A stretch of 64,000 nt of DNA from Streptomyces umbrinus (GTDB taxonomy: Bacteria; Actinomycetota; Actinomycetes; Streptomycetales; Streptomycetaceae): assembly GCF_030817415.1 (NCBI RefSeq), contig NZ_JAUSZI010000002.1, positions 2,418,001-2,482,000 of the forward strand. The letters run 5' to 3'. The translations under genes and the position numbers were made by a program. Of this stretch, positions 44,010-53,115 are shown piece after piece. Each line of letters starts with the position of its first letter. Within the stretch, counting starts at the first letter, position 1. Under the pieces are notes generated by a model. That model saw nothing but the letters and a program-made list of their open reading frames with translations, ran no database searches and was not told the DNA's origin.

Positions 44010-44971
44010 GTGCCACCACTACCTGAGACCAGGGAGACGTAGGCGTCCTCGAGGGTTGGCTCACGTTTTGCAACCCGCAGCACGGACAGGTGGCGTAGCT
44101 CTGTCATGACCGCGGCAGTGATGTCGGTCTGCTGGTCGCAGTGCAGGTCCAGGCGCTGGCTGCCGTCCACCGCGGTCACGCTCAGGGAGCGTATTCCGGG
44201 CAGTCGCCGCAGCCGATCGAGTTCCGGCTCTCCGACACCGATGATGTCCAGGGACAGGACGACCTGCCCGTCTGTCTGCTTCTTAAGCGACTCCGGAGTG
44301 CCCTCGGCGATCTTCTTCCCGTCCCGCATCACGGCCACTCGATCGCACAACTCGTCGGCCTCGAACATGTAGTGCGTGGTCATCAGGACAGTTCGTCCGT
44401 TCCTGACGGTTCCCCGTACTAAATCCCGAAGCTCGCGTGCGCCGACCGGATCGATTCCGTTACTGGGTTCGTCCAGAATGACGACCTCGGGATCGTGTAG
44501 CAGTCCACGAGCGATGTGCAGCCGCTGCTTCATACCGCGGGAGAACGTCTCGACGCGGGTCCGCTCGCTTTTGAGTAGGCCAACCACGTCCAGCAGTTCG
44601 CCGATACGTCGTCTCTGATCGCGGTAGGGAATGCCGTACAGGTCGGCGAAGAGCAGGAGGTTGTCCCTTGCCGACAGACGCGCATACAAGCCCGTGTCGC
44701 CGCCCAGAATCACGCCGGTCCGGTGGCGGACCCGCTCGACCTGCTTTACCACGTCATCCCCCAGGATGCGTGCGTGGCCGGACGTCGGCAGGAGCACGGT
44801 CATGAGGATCTTGACCGTACTGGTCTTGCCAGCGCCGTTGGGTCCCAGCAGGCCGAACATCTCCCCGCGTTCGATACGCAGTGACAACTGGTCGACAGCG
44901 CGTCTCGTCTTGCCCTGGCCGGATCGGAAGGTCCGCGTAAGGTTGTCGAGTTCGATTGCGTAATCACTCAT
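43997..44971 (-). CDS. ABC exporter ATPase (drug-resistance DrrA-like)
   Basis: 324 residues from ATG 44971 (MSDYAIELDN), overlapping the stop of the adenylation gene (ATGA). Walker A LLGPNGAGKTST, signature ETFSRGMKQRL, Walker B VVILDEPSNGIDP and the switch TTHYMFEADELCD are all intact. The C-terminal extension (LVLRVAKREPTLEDAY-like, here SVLRVAKREPTLEDAY) is typical of DrrA-type exporters for antibiotics. It powers the two adjacent permeases. Confidence 0.92.
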   Translation of the reverse strand: MSDYAIELDNLTRTFRSGQGKTRRAVDQLSLRIERGEMFGLLGPNGAGKTSTVKILMTVLLPTSGHARILGDDVVKQVERVRHRTGVILGGDTGLYARLSARDNLLLFADLYGIPYRDQRRRIGELLDVVGLLKSERTRVETFSRGMKQRLHIARGLLHDPEVVILDEPSNGIDPVGARELRDLVRGTVRNGRTVLMTTHYMFEADELCDRVAVMRDGKKIAEGTPESLKKQTDGQVVLSLDIIGVGEPELDRLRRLPGIRSLSVTAVDGSQRLDLHCDQQTDITAAVMTELRHLSVLRVAKREPTLEDAYVSLVSGSGGTWTS

Positions 44972-46410
44972 GAACGGAGCCTTTGCGTAGGGGTGCTTGC
45001 CAATCGGACGCGATCCACCTTGCCTGCGCTGGTACGCGGCAGCGAACCATGGAGGGAGATCTTCGTCGGGCACTGCGCAGCAGGCAGCCGGTCGCGCACC
45101 CATTGCCGGATGTCCGCACTGGCGGCATCCGGCCCAGCAGCCACAAAGGCCTCGAGATAGCTACGCTCCGGGCGCTCAGCATGGCGCAGGAGAACAACTG
45201 CGGCGGAGACGTGGGGGTGCTCTTCGAGAACCGCCTCGACCTCGCCCAATTCGATCCGGTGGCCTCGGAGCTTGACTTGGTCGTCGTTCCGTCCGAGGAA
45301 TGACAGGGATCCGTCGGGGTATCGGCGCGCGCGGTCGCCCGTGCGGTACACAAGTTGGCGTCCCTGTGGGGTCTCGTGCAGGCTGAAGCGTTTCCGTGTC
45401 AGATCAGGTTGGCCGAGATAGCCCAGCGCGAGACCGGCTCCGTACAACAGGATTTCTCCCTCCTGGGAGCCGTCCTCTGCACTGGGCCCGTCCAGGCAGA
45501 GCCCTGAGTCCGGCAGTGGGGAACCAAGCGTGACCGGGGCAGGAGAGTCGATGCGCGCTGCCGAAGCCCAGATGGTCGCCTCGGTTGGGCCGTAGAGATT
45601 CCACAACTGCATCGATGACGTCTTCAGTTGACGCGCAAGCTCGGGCGTCAGGGCCTCGCCTCCGCACCAGATACGAGCCTTGGGCGCGCCTGACCAGCCT
45701 CCCGCGAAAGCCATGCGCCAGAAGCTCGGAGTGGCCTGGATGATGTCCGGTTCCGCCTGCTCCACCACTGTCGCGAAGACGTCGGGATCCCTGCGGGCCT
45801 CGGGCGGAGCGGCGATCAAGTACCCGCCGGTCGCGAGCGGGAGCAGGATCTCCGCGAGTGAGATGTCGAATGACCGCGCGGTCATCGCGAGGATTCCCTC
45901 ACCGGACTTCATACCTGGCGTCCTCGCCAGCCCTACGAGACGGGCGAGTAGCGCATCGTGGGGCACGACCACGCCCTTAGGTAGGCCGGTGGACCCCGAG
46001 GTGTAGATGACATACGCAACGTTGGTGAAGTCTGTCCTCTCCGCCGGCCCGGAGGCAGGGAGGCCAGTCTCTGCGATCGTGAATTCGCACTCGCCGGTTG
46101 CCAAGAGATGCAGCGACGGACAGGCGTCAGTGAGAATCCGCTCCCGATACGCCGACGGGCTCTGCTCGTTGAGGGGAAGGACAGCGCATGCGCATCGGGC
46201 CGCGGCCAGGAAACCGACCGCAGCGCTGACCGCGTTATCGGCTTCCAGTACCAGCAGAGAGCCCGGCGGCGTGCTATGCGCGATGCGCGTCGCCAGCATC
46301 TGAGCCTGCTCCTTAATGTCCTGATAGCTGTACCTGAGGTCGCCGACGGCCGCCAGTGCAGACGGCTCACGCGAGGTCTTTTCGTCGAACAGGTGCCATA
46401 CCGTGTCCAT
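44968..46410 (-). CDS. Stand-alone adenylation-domain protein
   Basis: 480 residues, one adenylation domain without a carrier. It has YVIYTSGSTGLPKG, NLYGPTEATIW, YRTGDRARRYPDG, LRGHRIELGEVEAVL and the catalytic Lys in TSAGKVDRV. The manually read code is DIAQWGLIWK, which resembles glycine codes (DILQLGLIWK) at most positions but has Ala and Trp at two of them; the substrate is therefore uncertain, perhaps a small or unusual amino acid. It needs a carrier in trans, and PCP1 of the terminal synthetase is the obvious orphan. Three bases separate it from the upstream A-PCP gene. Confidence 0.88.
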   Translation of the reverse strand: MDTVWHLFDEKTSREPSALAAVGDLRYSYQDIKEQAQMLATRIAHSTPPGSLLVLEADNAVSAAVGFLAAARCACAVLPLNEQSPSAYRERILTDACPSLHLLATGECEFTIAETGLPASGPAERTDFTNVAYVIYTSGSTGLPKGVVVPHDALLARLVGLARTPGMKSGEGILAMTARSFDISLAEILLPLATGGYLIAAPPEARRDPDVFATVVEQAEPDIIQATPSFWRMAFAGGWSGAPKARIWCGGEALTPELARQLKTSSMQLWNLYGPTEATIWASAARIDSPAPVTLGSPLPDSGLCLDGPSAEDGSQEGEILLYGAGLALGYLGQPDLTRKRFSLHETPQGRQLVYRTGDRARRYPDGSLSFLGRNDDQVKLRGHRIELGEVEAVLEEHPHVSAAVVLLRHAERPERSYLEAFVAAGPDAASADIRQWVRDRLPAAQCPTKISLHGSLPRTSAGKVDRVRLASTPTQRLRS

Positions 46411-46413
46411 CGG

Positions 46414-48159
46414 TCACTGTCCTCCTACGCGTAGTTCGTCGACGCGGCGTGCGTAGTCGGAGAGAACCGGATTGCCGAAGATCTCCTGCAATGCAATTTG
46501 GATCCCGAATGCTTCACGTACCCGCCCCGTGACCCGCGCGGCGACCAGTGAGTGTCCGCCGATCTTGAAGAAGTCGTCGCTCTGCGCGGGCGTCTGGCCG
46601 AGTAGAGCGCCCCAGATCCCGGCCACCGCGTCAAGCGTGCTCGCCGGCTCATCAAGCGGCTCTTCACCGGCCTGGGACGTGATCTTGGTGTCGGTTGCGA
46701 CCACCTGGGCCAAGGCTGCCCTGTCGATCTTGGCACTGCTGTTGAGCGGCAGCTCATCCACGTACCGGAACACCCCGGGCACCATGTAAGTGGGCAGTGA
46801 ACGGCTGAGCTCGGCTCGCAGGTAGCCTCCATCCGCGTCCCCGCACACCAACGCAACCAGCGATCCACCGAATTGGTCACCACGGACCACGACTGCAGCC
46901 TGCTTCACTCCGGGGAGGCTCAGCAACATCTGTTCAATCTCGGCCAATTCGATGCGGTGTCCGCGAAGGTTAACCTGGGTATCCCGACGCTCGACGTACT
47001 CGAGCCACCCGCGCCGATCCCAGCGGCAGATGTCCCCCGAGCGGTACCAGAGCGAGCAGTCCTCCGTGCGCTGGAACCGGTCGCGTGTAAGGCCATCGTC
47101 CCGCCAGTAACCGAGCGCCAGTACCGCGCCGCCGATCCACAGTTCTCCGCCCTCACCCGGCTCGGTGATCTCCGCACCAGTTGCGTCGACCAGGCGAACG
47201 GTCGCGCCTGAAATCGGTCGGCCAATGTTAGGGAACGAGCCGCAGTCACCCTTCCTGAGATCTTCACTGGCCGTTGTGACGACGGTCGCTTCTGTCGGCC
47301 CGTAGTGGTTGTGAACCGCCGCAGGGAAGTCAATGGGCGGATGGACACGCAGGCGGTCCCCGCCCGTATTCAGAAGCTGCAGAGTGGCGGGCGGATCGGG
47401 CAGTGTGATCAGCTGCTCCGCCAGGGGGGTACTGAGGAAACAGTGGTCGATGCGGCGGCTGGTCAAGAAGTCCCGGATCGTCAGTACGTCGGTGGTGGTG
47501 CGATCTTCGGGAAGTACGAGGGTTGCTCCGCTTGAGAGGGTCGCCCACACGTCCCATACCGTGGCGTCAAAGGCCAGGCCGGCGAATGCTCCGACCCGTA
47601 TACCCGGCTTGGTGTCGTAGGTCCGCTGATGCCAGCCGACCAAATTTGCAAGACTTGAGTGGCCGACCTCCACCCCTTTGGGGGTGCCCGTGGATCCCGA
47701 CGTGTAGATCACGTATGCGCAGGTGGTGAAGGCTTCGTCGGAACCCAACCCCGCGACACGGCTGACGTCCGGATGATGGACGGGAACACTCGTAGCCACG
47801 GCCGCCCCCTCACCCGTGGGCGCCAGGACGGCCAGGGGCCGAGCGTCCGTCAGGATCGCTTCCAGGCGACCGCCCGGAAGGCGGGGGTCGAGGGGCACGT
47901 ATGCACAGCCCGCGCGCCAGATCCCCAACTGAACGATGATGCCCTCCGCGCCCCGCGGGTAGAGCACACCGAGGAGCCCGCCGGCCCGAAACTCCGATAG
48001 GTTCCGGAGCGAGGCGGCAACCGACCCTGACCTCTCCCAGAGCTGGGCGTACGTAACTTCCACGCTTGCCGTCTCGATGGCCACGGCGGTGGGCGTTCGG
48101 AGGGCCAACTGCTCCAGTAAGGCGGGGACGGGCGAGAGCGGCTCAGTTTGCGATGTCAT
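46414..48159 (-). CDS. NRPS: A-PCP
   Basis: 581 residues. Adenylation domain about 15-480 with YVIYTSGSTGTPKG, NHYGPTEATVV, YRSGDICRWD and NSSAKIDR (catalytic Lys); PCP with phosphopantetheine Ser537 (FFKIGGHS). The manually read code DAWLLTHVVK does not match a well-known substrate, though the overall pattern suggests a hydrophobic amino acid. The LLNTGGDRL and NHYGPTE segments belong to a subclass of adenylation domains common in actinobacteria. It starts by ATGA overlap with the A-PCP-C gene stop. Confidence 0.9.
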   Translation of the reverse strand: MTSQTEPLSPVPALLEQLALRTPTAVAIETASVEVTYAQLWERSGSVAASLRNLSEFRAGGLLGVLYPRGAEGIIVQLGIWRAGCAYVPLDPRLPGGRLEAILTDARPLAVLAPTGEGAAVATSVPVHHPDVSRVAGLGSDEAFTTCAYVIYTSGSTGTPKGVEVGHSSLANLVGWHQRTYDTKPGIRVGAFAGLAFDATVWDVWATLSSGATLVLPEDRTTTDVLTIRDFLTSRRIDHCFLSTPLAEQLITLPDPPATLQLLNTGGDRLRVHPPIDFPAAVHNHYGPTEATVVTTASEDLRKGDCGSFPNIGRPISGATVRLVDATGAEITEPGEGGELWIGGAVLALGYWRDDGLTRDRFQRTEDCSLWYRSGDICRWDRRGWLEYVERRDTQVNLRGHRIELAEIEQMLLSLPGVKQAAVVVRGDQFGGSLVALVCGDADGGYLRAELSRSLPTYMVPGVFRYVDELPLNSSAKIDRAALAQVVATDTKITSQAGEEPLDEPASTLDAVAGIWGALLGQTPAQSDDFFKIGGHSLVAARVTGRVREAFGIQIALQEIFGNPVLSDYARRVDELRVGGQ

Positions 48160-51100
48160 CGGTGGTCTTCCTTTGTCAGCAGGACCTGGTACACGTCAGC
48201 AATCCGCCGCGCGATGTCTCGCCGTACCAGCCGGGCCTGAAAGGTCACTTCCACCCGAAGTCCGCCGTCGGGCTGCGGCCACGCCTCGCAGGCCAGTTCT
48301 GCCCGCGGCGCGGCCGGCGGTTGCGGCAGTGCACGGACGGTACATCCGTCGAGAGCCAATTCCCGGGCGGGGTTGCTCTGGTAGGCGAAAACGGTCTGAT
48401 ACAGCGGGTTCCGACCTGTACGCAGAGGAGCCAAGGCGGCCACCACCTCGTCGAACGCGACGTCCTGGCACGCCATAGCCGACTCGATCACCGAACACGT
48501 TCTGCGCATACGGTCCCCGAGCGAGCCGGGCTCATCAGCAGACGGGAGGCGCATGCACAGCATGTCCACTAGGCACGCCACTGCGCGGATCGCGTGTGCG
48601 CCACCCCGTCGCGCCACCGGAACTCCGATGCAGAAATCGTCCTGGCCGAGCACCTGGCGCAGGGCGGCGTCGTATCCGGTGAGAAGTGCCAGGAACAGTG
48701 TCCCTCCGCACTGCCGTGCATCCCGTGTCAGGCGCTCCACCTCACGGGTGTCGAGGGTGAAGCCGAAGACGCCCACCGGGTTGTCGTCCGTCGACCGCGG
48801 CCTCGCCAGGTTCAGTTCCGGTGCGCCGAGCAGGCTCGTCTTCCAGTGGTCCAGGTGGCGCTCCCGATCTGAGCGGCGTTGGACCGTCGCCTCTTCGAGG
48901 GCGAGTTCCGCCAGGGTGGGGGCGGGCCCATCGAAAGTCTCACGAATCCCGGCGATCCGGCTGCGATACGCAGTTGTCAGTTCCGAGACGAGCAGCGACT
49001 CGGACCAGCCGTCAAATGCGACGTGGTGCACCGTCAAACCGAGCAGTGTGCTGCCGCTCTCTGTTCGGACCACGGCACAGCGCCAGACCTCACCGGAGTG
49101 GATCGACAGAGGACGCAGCAGGGCTTCCCGCAGGGCCGATTCCGCCGGCTCGCCGTCGCTCCGCTGCCCCAGATCTGTGAGCGCGAAAGAGCTCCGTCCC
49201 GGATCCAGGTACGCAACCGGCCCGTCCCCCAGGCGGTAGGAGGCGCGCAGTGCCTCGTGACGTTCATGCAGGTCACCCGCGGCCCTTTCGAGAGCCACCA
49301 GGTCAACCGGACCGTCGATCGCCCAGGCCCTTCGGCACAACGCGGAGGTGTCAGCAGGGGACATCTCGTATGCCATGCAGAAGTGGGCTGGCATTCCTAT
49401 GAGCGGAATCTCCTGCCCAATGGACGTCGTGGAAGCGCCGCGGACGGGCAACGCCATGGCGTGTCCCACCACTCGCCGCAGCCCATTGAGACTCGGGTCC
49501 CTCATGAAGTCCGAGACGGATACGCGAACGCCGAGTTGCGCCTGGATCCGGGCGCACAGCCGCATGGCATCCAGCGAGGTGCCCCCGAGTTCGGCCCAAG
49601 CTGTGTCGGGTGACCTGTGGTCGAGCTGCCCGTCGCCGGGCTGGAGGATTTCGTGGAAGAGGACCTCGATGCCCGTACCGGTCCGGGCCTTATCCGGCCC
49701 AAGCCTGGCCAGGAGCGCGCGGTGGTCGGTCTTGCCCTGAGCTGTCAATGGGAATGCGTTTAATTCCTCGATCAATTCCGGCACACAGTAGGCGGGAAGT
49801 GCCTCCCGAAGACGGTCAGTCAGCGTCGGCGACCCGGCTCGACGCCCTTCTGCCGACGCGGTGTAGAACAATGCGAGGCAGGTGACGGAGAGGTCAGCAC
49901 CCTCGACAGGAATGACAACGGCTCGCTCAACTTCCGGCATAGCCTCGCAGACACTCTCAACCTCGGCCGGCTCGACCCGGTGGCCCCGGATCTTGACCTG
50001 CCGATCCGCACGGCCCAAGTAGTGGAGAATCCCGTCATCGTCGAGGAAGCCGCGGTCTCCCGTACGGTATAGACGGGCCTCGCCGTCTGCGGTCTGGACG
50101 GTCGTGAACCGCTTTTCGGTCTCCTCTGAGTTGGCGAGATATTCGATGGCCAGGCCTGCGCCGCCGATCCAGATCTCACCTGGCTCATCGGGGGCCGCCG
50201 GCACCTCGTCCCGCAGCACGAGAACCTGCGTGCGTGGCACCGGCCGTCCCAACGGAACACCATCGCTACTCCTGGTGTCAGCCAGCATTACCGTGTGTGT
50301 AGTTGCGAAGACGCAGCTCTCCACAGGTCCGTAGCCGTTGAGCAAAGTGATCGCGGGATGTGTGGTGAGGAATCGACAAACGTGAGCAGGCGAGAGACGT
50401 TCCCCACCGATGATCAGTCGTGACAGCCCCCGGAAGCAGTCGAGCTGCTCATCCACGAACAGGTTGAAGAGCGAGACGGTAAGCCAGGTCGTGTTCACCC
50501 CACGGTCGCGGATCATCCTGGACAGTGTTTCCGGGAGGAAGTATTCGCCGTCCGTGAGTACCGCCGTGCCTCCGCTGACCAACGGCCCCCATAGCTCTAG
50601 TGAGAAGGCGTCCCATGCCATCGCGGCAGCGACTGAGGTGACGCAGCCTGGCCCGAAGTCGGCAAAGCTCCCGGCAGTGAACAGTCTGGTGGTGGCACGG
50701 TGGGGAGATACCACGCCTTTCGGGTTTCCGGTGGTACCGGAGGTGAAGAAAACCGTCGAAGGCGCTTCTCCGCCGGTCACTGCGCCTTCCACAATCCGGC
50801 CGCTCTGGATCGCCACGGACACAGGTTGGGCATGCGTCACGACAACCGACGATCCGAGCTGGTGGACGAGCTCGGTCCGGCGTTCCTCCGGCCACCTCGG
50901 GTCCAGGACGGAATAAGCAGCACCAAGCTTCAGCAGGGCTAGCAGCGTCGCCACCAGCTCCGGTGAACGCGGGAGGAGAACCGGCACGAGGTCGCCTGGG
51001 CGGACACCGAGCGCCGCCAGCTCGGCAGCGTAGTCGTCCGCTGCCCGGGACAGCTCGGCGTACGTCAGAACTGTCTGGCCTTGGATCAGTGCCCTCTCGG

Positions 51101-51161
51101 CTGGCCTGTTTCGAGCTTGCTTGGCGAACGCCCCGTGGATGGTCTCGTCCTGCGTCAACAT
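48156..51161 (-). CDS. NRPS: A-PCP-C (valine-like code)
   Basis: 1001 residues from ATG 51161 (MLTQDETIHG), which overlaps the P450 stop by 7 bases; the frame extends to 51251. Adenylation domain with FFTSGTTGNPKG, NGYGPVES, YRTGDRGFLDDDG, IRGHRVEPAEVESV and the Lys in TAQGKTDH. The code read by hand is DALWIGGVFK, close to valine codes. PCP follows (AELGGTSLDA), then a condensation domain with HHVAFDGW and the closing motif NPLYQTVFAYQSN. A leading A without a preceding C suggests that it starts the chain; the C domain at its end passes Val to the next carrier or to a partner. Confidence 0.92.
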   Translation of the reverse strand: MLTQDETIHGAFAKQARNRPAERALIQGQTVLTYAELSRAADDYAAELAALGVRPGDLVPVLLPRSPELVATLLALLKLGAAYSVLDPRWPEERRTELVHQLGSSVVVTHAQPVSVAIQSGRIVEGAVTGGEAPSTVFFTSGTTGNPKGVVSPHRATTRLFTAGSFADFGPGCVTSVAAAMAWDAFSLELWGPLVSGGTAVLTDGEYFLPETLSRMIRDRGVNTTWLTVSLFNLFVDEQLDCFRGLSRLIIGGERLSPAHVCRFLTTHPAITLLNGYGPVESCVFATTHTVMLADTRSSDGVPLGRPVPRTQVLVLRDEVPAAPDEPGEIWIGGAGLAIEYLANSEETEKRFTTVQTADGEARLYRTGDRGFLDDDGILHYLGRADRQVKIRGHRVEPAEVESVCEAMPEVERAVVIPVEGADLSVTCLALFYTASAEGRRAGSPTLTDRLREALPAYCVPELIEELNAFPLTAQGKTDHRALLARLGPDKARTGTGIEVLFHEILQPGDGQLDHRSPDTAWAELGGTSLDAMRLCARIQAQLGVRVSVSDFMRDPSLNGLRRVVGHAMALPVRGASTTSIGQEIPLIGMPAHFCMAYEMSPADTSALCRRAWAIDGPVDLVALERAAGDLHERHEALRASYRLGDGPVAYLDPGRSSFALTDLGQRSDGEPAESALREALLRPLSIHSGEVWRCAVVRTESGSTLLGLTVHHVAFDGWSESLLVSELTTAYRSRIAGIRETFDGPAPTLAELALEEATVQRRSDRERHLDHWKTSLLGAPELNLARPRSTDDNPVGVFGFTLDTREVERLTRDARQCGGTLFLALLTGYDAALRQVLGQDDFCIGVPVARRGGAHAIRAVACLVDMLCMRLPSADEPGSLGDRMRRTCSVIESAMACQDVAFDEVVAALAPLRTGRNPLYQTVFAYQSNPARELALDGCTVRALPQPPAAPRAELACEAWPQPDGGLRVEVTFQARLVRRDIARRIADVYQVLLTKEDHR

Positions 51162-52378
51162 GGCTCGACCCGTATCTTGAGGCTTTCCAGCATGTTCACC
51201 CCGTTGTGCGAGCGGGTGACTGGCGGGGCCGCGAGACGGACAGAGGTCCAACGCGCCGCCAAAGCTGCGAGGACCACCTCGGTCTCCAGTCGGGCAAGGC
51301 CAGCACCGAGGCAGTAATGCGGCCCCTGCCCGAAGGTCAGTTGCCGCGGAATGCTCCGCCCAGGGGACAGGACATCGGGCTCGGCGAACAAGGACTCATC
51401 CCGGTTGGCCGCGCCGAGCATTAGGAGCACCAAGTCGCCAGCCTCGATGCGCTGTCCCCCCACCGTGACCGAGTGTGCGGCGATCCGGGCGACCTGCTGG
51501 ACGGAGGTGTCGAATCTGAGTAATTCCTCCACCGTTGACGACGTGGCCTGATGGTTCAGGGAGCGCCATTTTCCCGAGTGGATCAGTGCTCGCACTGCTT
51601 TGCCGATGAATGTGGATGTGGTCTCGTATCCCGCGTATACCAGCAGGCTCGCGGTGGCCGGAACATCGGCCTGGTCAATCAGCCCGTCGCGAACGGCGTG
51701 CTGGAGAACTCGGAGGCCGCTGGTCTCCCGGGCTTCTCCACAGTCGAGCGCTTCCTCGATCACGTCCTCGATCTCCCGCAGAGCCCGATCTCCCCTCCTG
51801 ACGACCTCAGGCTGGTAGTCGGCGATGAGCAGGGCTGCAATGTCCTGCGCCCATCCGTGCAACTGTGGAGCCACCGACTCTGAGAGGCCCAGGACGTGGC
51901 AGATGACCCGACTGGACAACGGAATGGCGAGGTCGGCCATCACGTCGAGGACGTCGTCCGTATCGTGAGCGGCGAGCAGTTCGGCCACCACACCCTCGAC
52001 ATAGGGGCGCACCTGAGAGATCCGCTCTGTCGTGAACACGGGAGCCATCAGTTTCCGAAGCGTTGCGTGGCCTCCACCGTCCTTGAACATGAACCATCGC
52101 CGCACGGTGTCCGACGTGCGCGACCTGCTCTCGCGGTCGCATGATCCGGACGAATGGAGTTCCGTCGTCCCCTGAGCTGGCCAGGCTGACGAAAGCGCGG
52201 GGCTCATCAGAAGACGTGACACATCTGCGAAACCCGTTACTACCCAAACGCCGAGCAGCTCGTCCTTGCGCACCGGAGCATCGGTCCGCCAAACCAAATA
52301 GTCCGCGCAGGGATCAGGCCGGATGGCTGCATTGTGCGCGTACGGGCACCGCGTCGGCGCGGTTTTCGTCAGTTTCAT
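51155..52378 (-). CDS. Cytochrome P450
   Basis: 407 residues from ATG 52378 (MKLTKTAPTR), overlapping the upstream stop (ATGA). I-helix VYAGYETTSTF, K-helix EELL and FDTSVQQVAR, heme loop FGQGPHYCLGAGLARLE with the Cys ligand. The size and motifs are those of soluble bacterial class I P450s. Next to a Val-type A-PCP-C gene, beta-hydroxylation of a carrier-bound amino acid is a reasonable guess. The redox partners are not in the window. Confidence 0.92.
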   Translation of the reverse strand: MKLTKTAPTRCPYAHNAAIRPDPCADYLVWRTDAPVRKDELLGVWVVTGFADVSRLLMSPALSSAWPAQGTTELHSSGSCDRESRSRTSDTVRRWFMFKDGGGHATLRKLMAPVFTTERISQVRPYVEGVVAELLAAHDTDDVLDVMADLAIPLSSRVICHVLGLSESVAPQLHGWAQDIAALLIADYQPEVVRRGDRALREIEDVIEEALDCGEARETSGLRVLQHAVRDGLIDQADVPATASLLVYAGYETTSTFIGKAVRALIHSGKWRSLNHQATSSTVEELLRFDTSVQQVARIAAHSVTVGGQRIEAGDLVLLMLGAANRDESLFAEPDVLSPGRSIPRQLTFGQGPHYCLGAGLARLETEVVLAALAARWTSVRLAAPPVTRSHNGVNMLESLKIRVEPC

Positions 52379-53115
52379 GCCACACCGACGCCCAGGACCT
52401 CGGACAGCTCCGCCGCCACGGTCCGGGAACGGAAGAGTTCGGTGGACGAACCCCCGACGCAATGAACCACCGAGCCGCGGCCTGCCTCCCACGTGCCGGA
52501 GTCGCTGAGGAAGACATGATCCGGGCACGGCATACCGAGGGGAGCTGAGACGGTGGACAGGACGAAGCTCAGCCAGGCGCGCTGCCCGGTGATCAGCTCC
52601 TCGGCGATGGTGCGGTCAAGATCGGGTGCGTTGCGCTCGATAAGCCCGGCAAGAAACGAACCCGCCCGCCGTAGTGCCTCGTTGGTGGACAAATCCGTAA
52701 GGTCAGGGAGAGCCTCGGTCGATGCCATGCCGCCTGTGGAGTACACCAGGTCCCGGAACAGGCTCTGCGGCGCCTGGCGACCCGGATACTCCGGGTCGAA
52801 CAGGATCAGGGGGACTTTGGAGTCGCCCAAGGCAGCGACGATCCCCTGGGCCAGTGAGGCGGCCGAGCAGTAGGCGAGCACGGCCAAGGGGATCCCTGCC
52901 GTGTGCTTAATACGAGCGGCCCAGAACTCCACCTGTTCGGCGAACTCGAAGACTTTACCCTCTGTGCCTGGCAAGGCGAGCGGATCGACAACCAGCTGGC
53001 TCTCCGAGAGCTCTACCGGAACCAGTCCAGCAAAGCTCCTCGGGGGCACTTCGTTGGTGAATTCCATGACGACCAGGGACCGCCCCGAAGCCCTGGTGCC
53101 GGGTTGTAAGGTCAT
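52375..53115 (-). CDS. Thioesterase/hydrolase-like protein of unknown role
   Basis: 246 residues from ATG 53115 (MTLQPGTRASG), overlapping the carrier-thioesterase stop (ATGA), with GGAG 8 bases upstream. The segment AVLAYCSAASLAQGI resembles the nucleophile elbow of alpha/beta hydrolases but with CSAAS instead of GxSxG, and VPLILFDPEYPGR is the following strand. The C-terminal DHVFLSDSGTWEAG and VVHCVGGSSTELF could hold Asp and His. It may be a non-catalytic or Cys/Ser-altered hydrolase. Confidence in the fold is moderate; there is no confident name. Confidence 0.6.
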   Translation of the reverse strand: MTLQPGTRASGRSLVVMEFTNEVPPRSFAGLVPVELSESQLVVDPLALPGTEGKVFEFAEQVEFWAARIKHTAGIPLAVLAYCSAASLAQGIVAALGDSKVPLILFDPEYPGRQAPQSLFRDLVYSTGGMASTEALPDLTDLSTNEALRRAGSFLAGLIERNAPDLDRTIAEELITGQRAWLSFVLSTVSAPLGMPCPDHVFLSDSGTWEAGRGSVVHCVGGSSTELFRSRTVAAELSEVLGVGVA

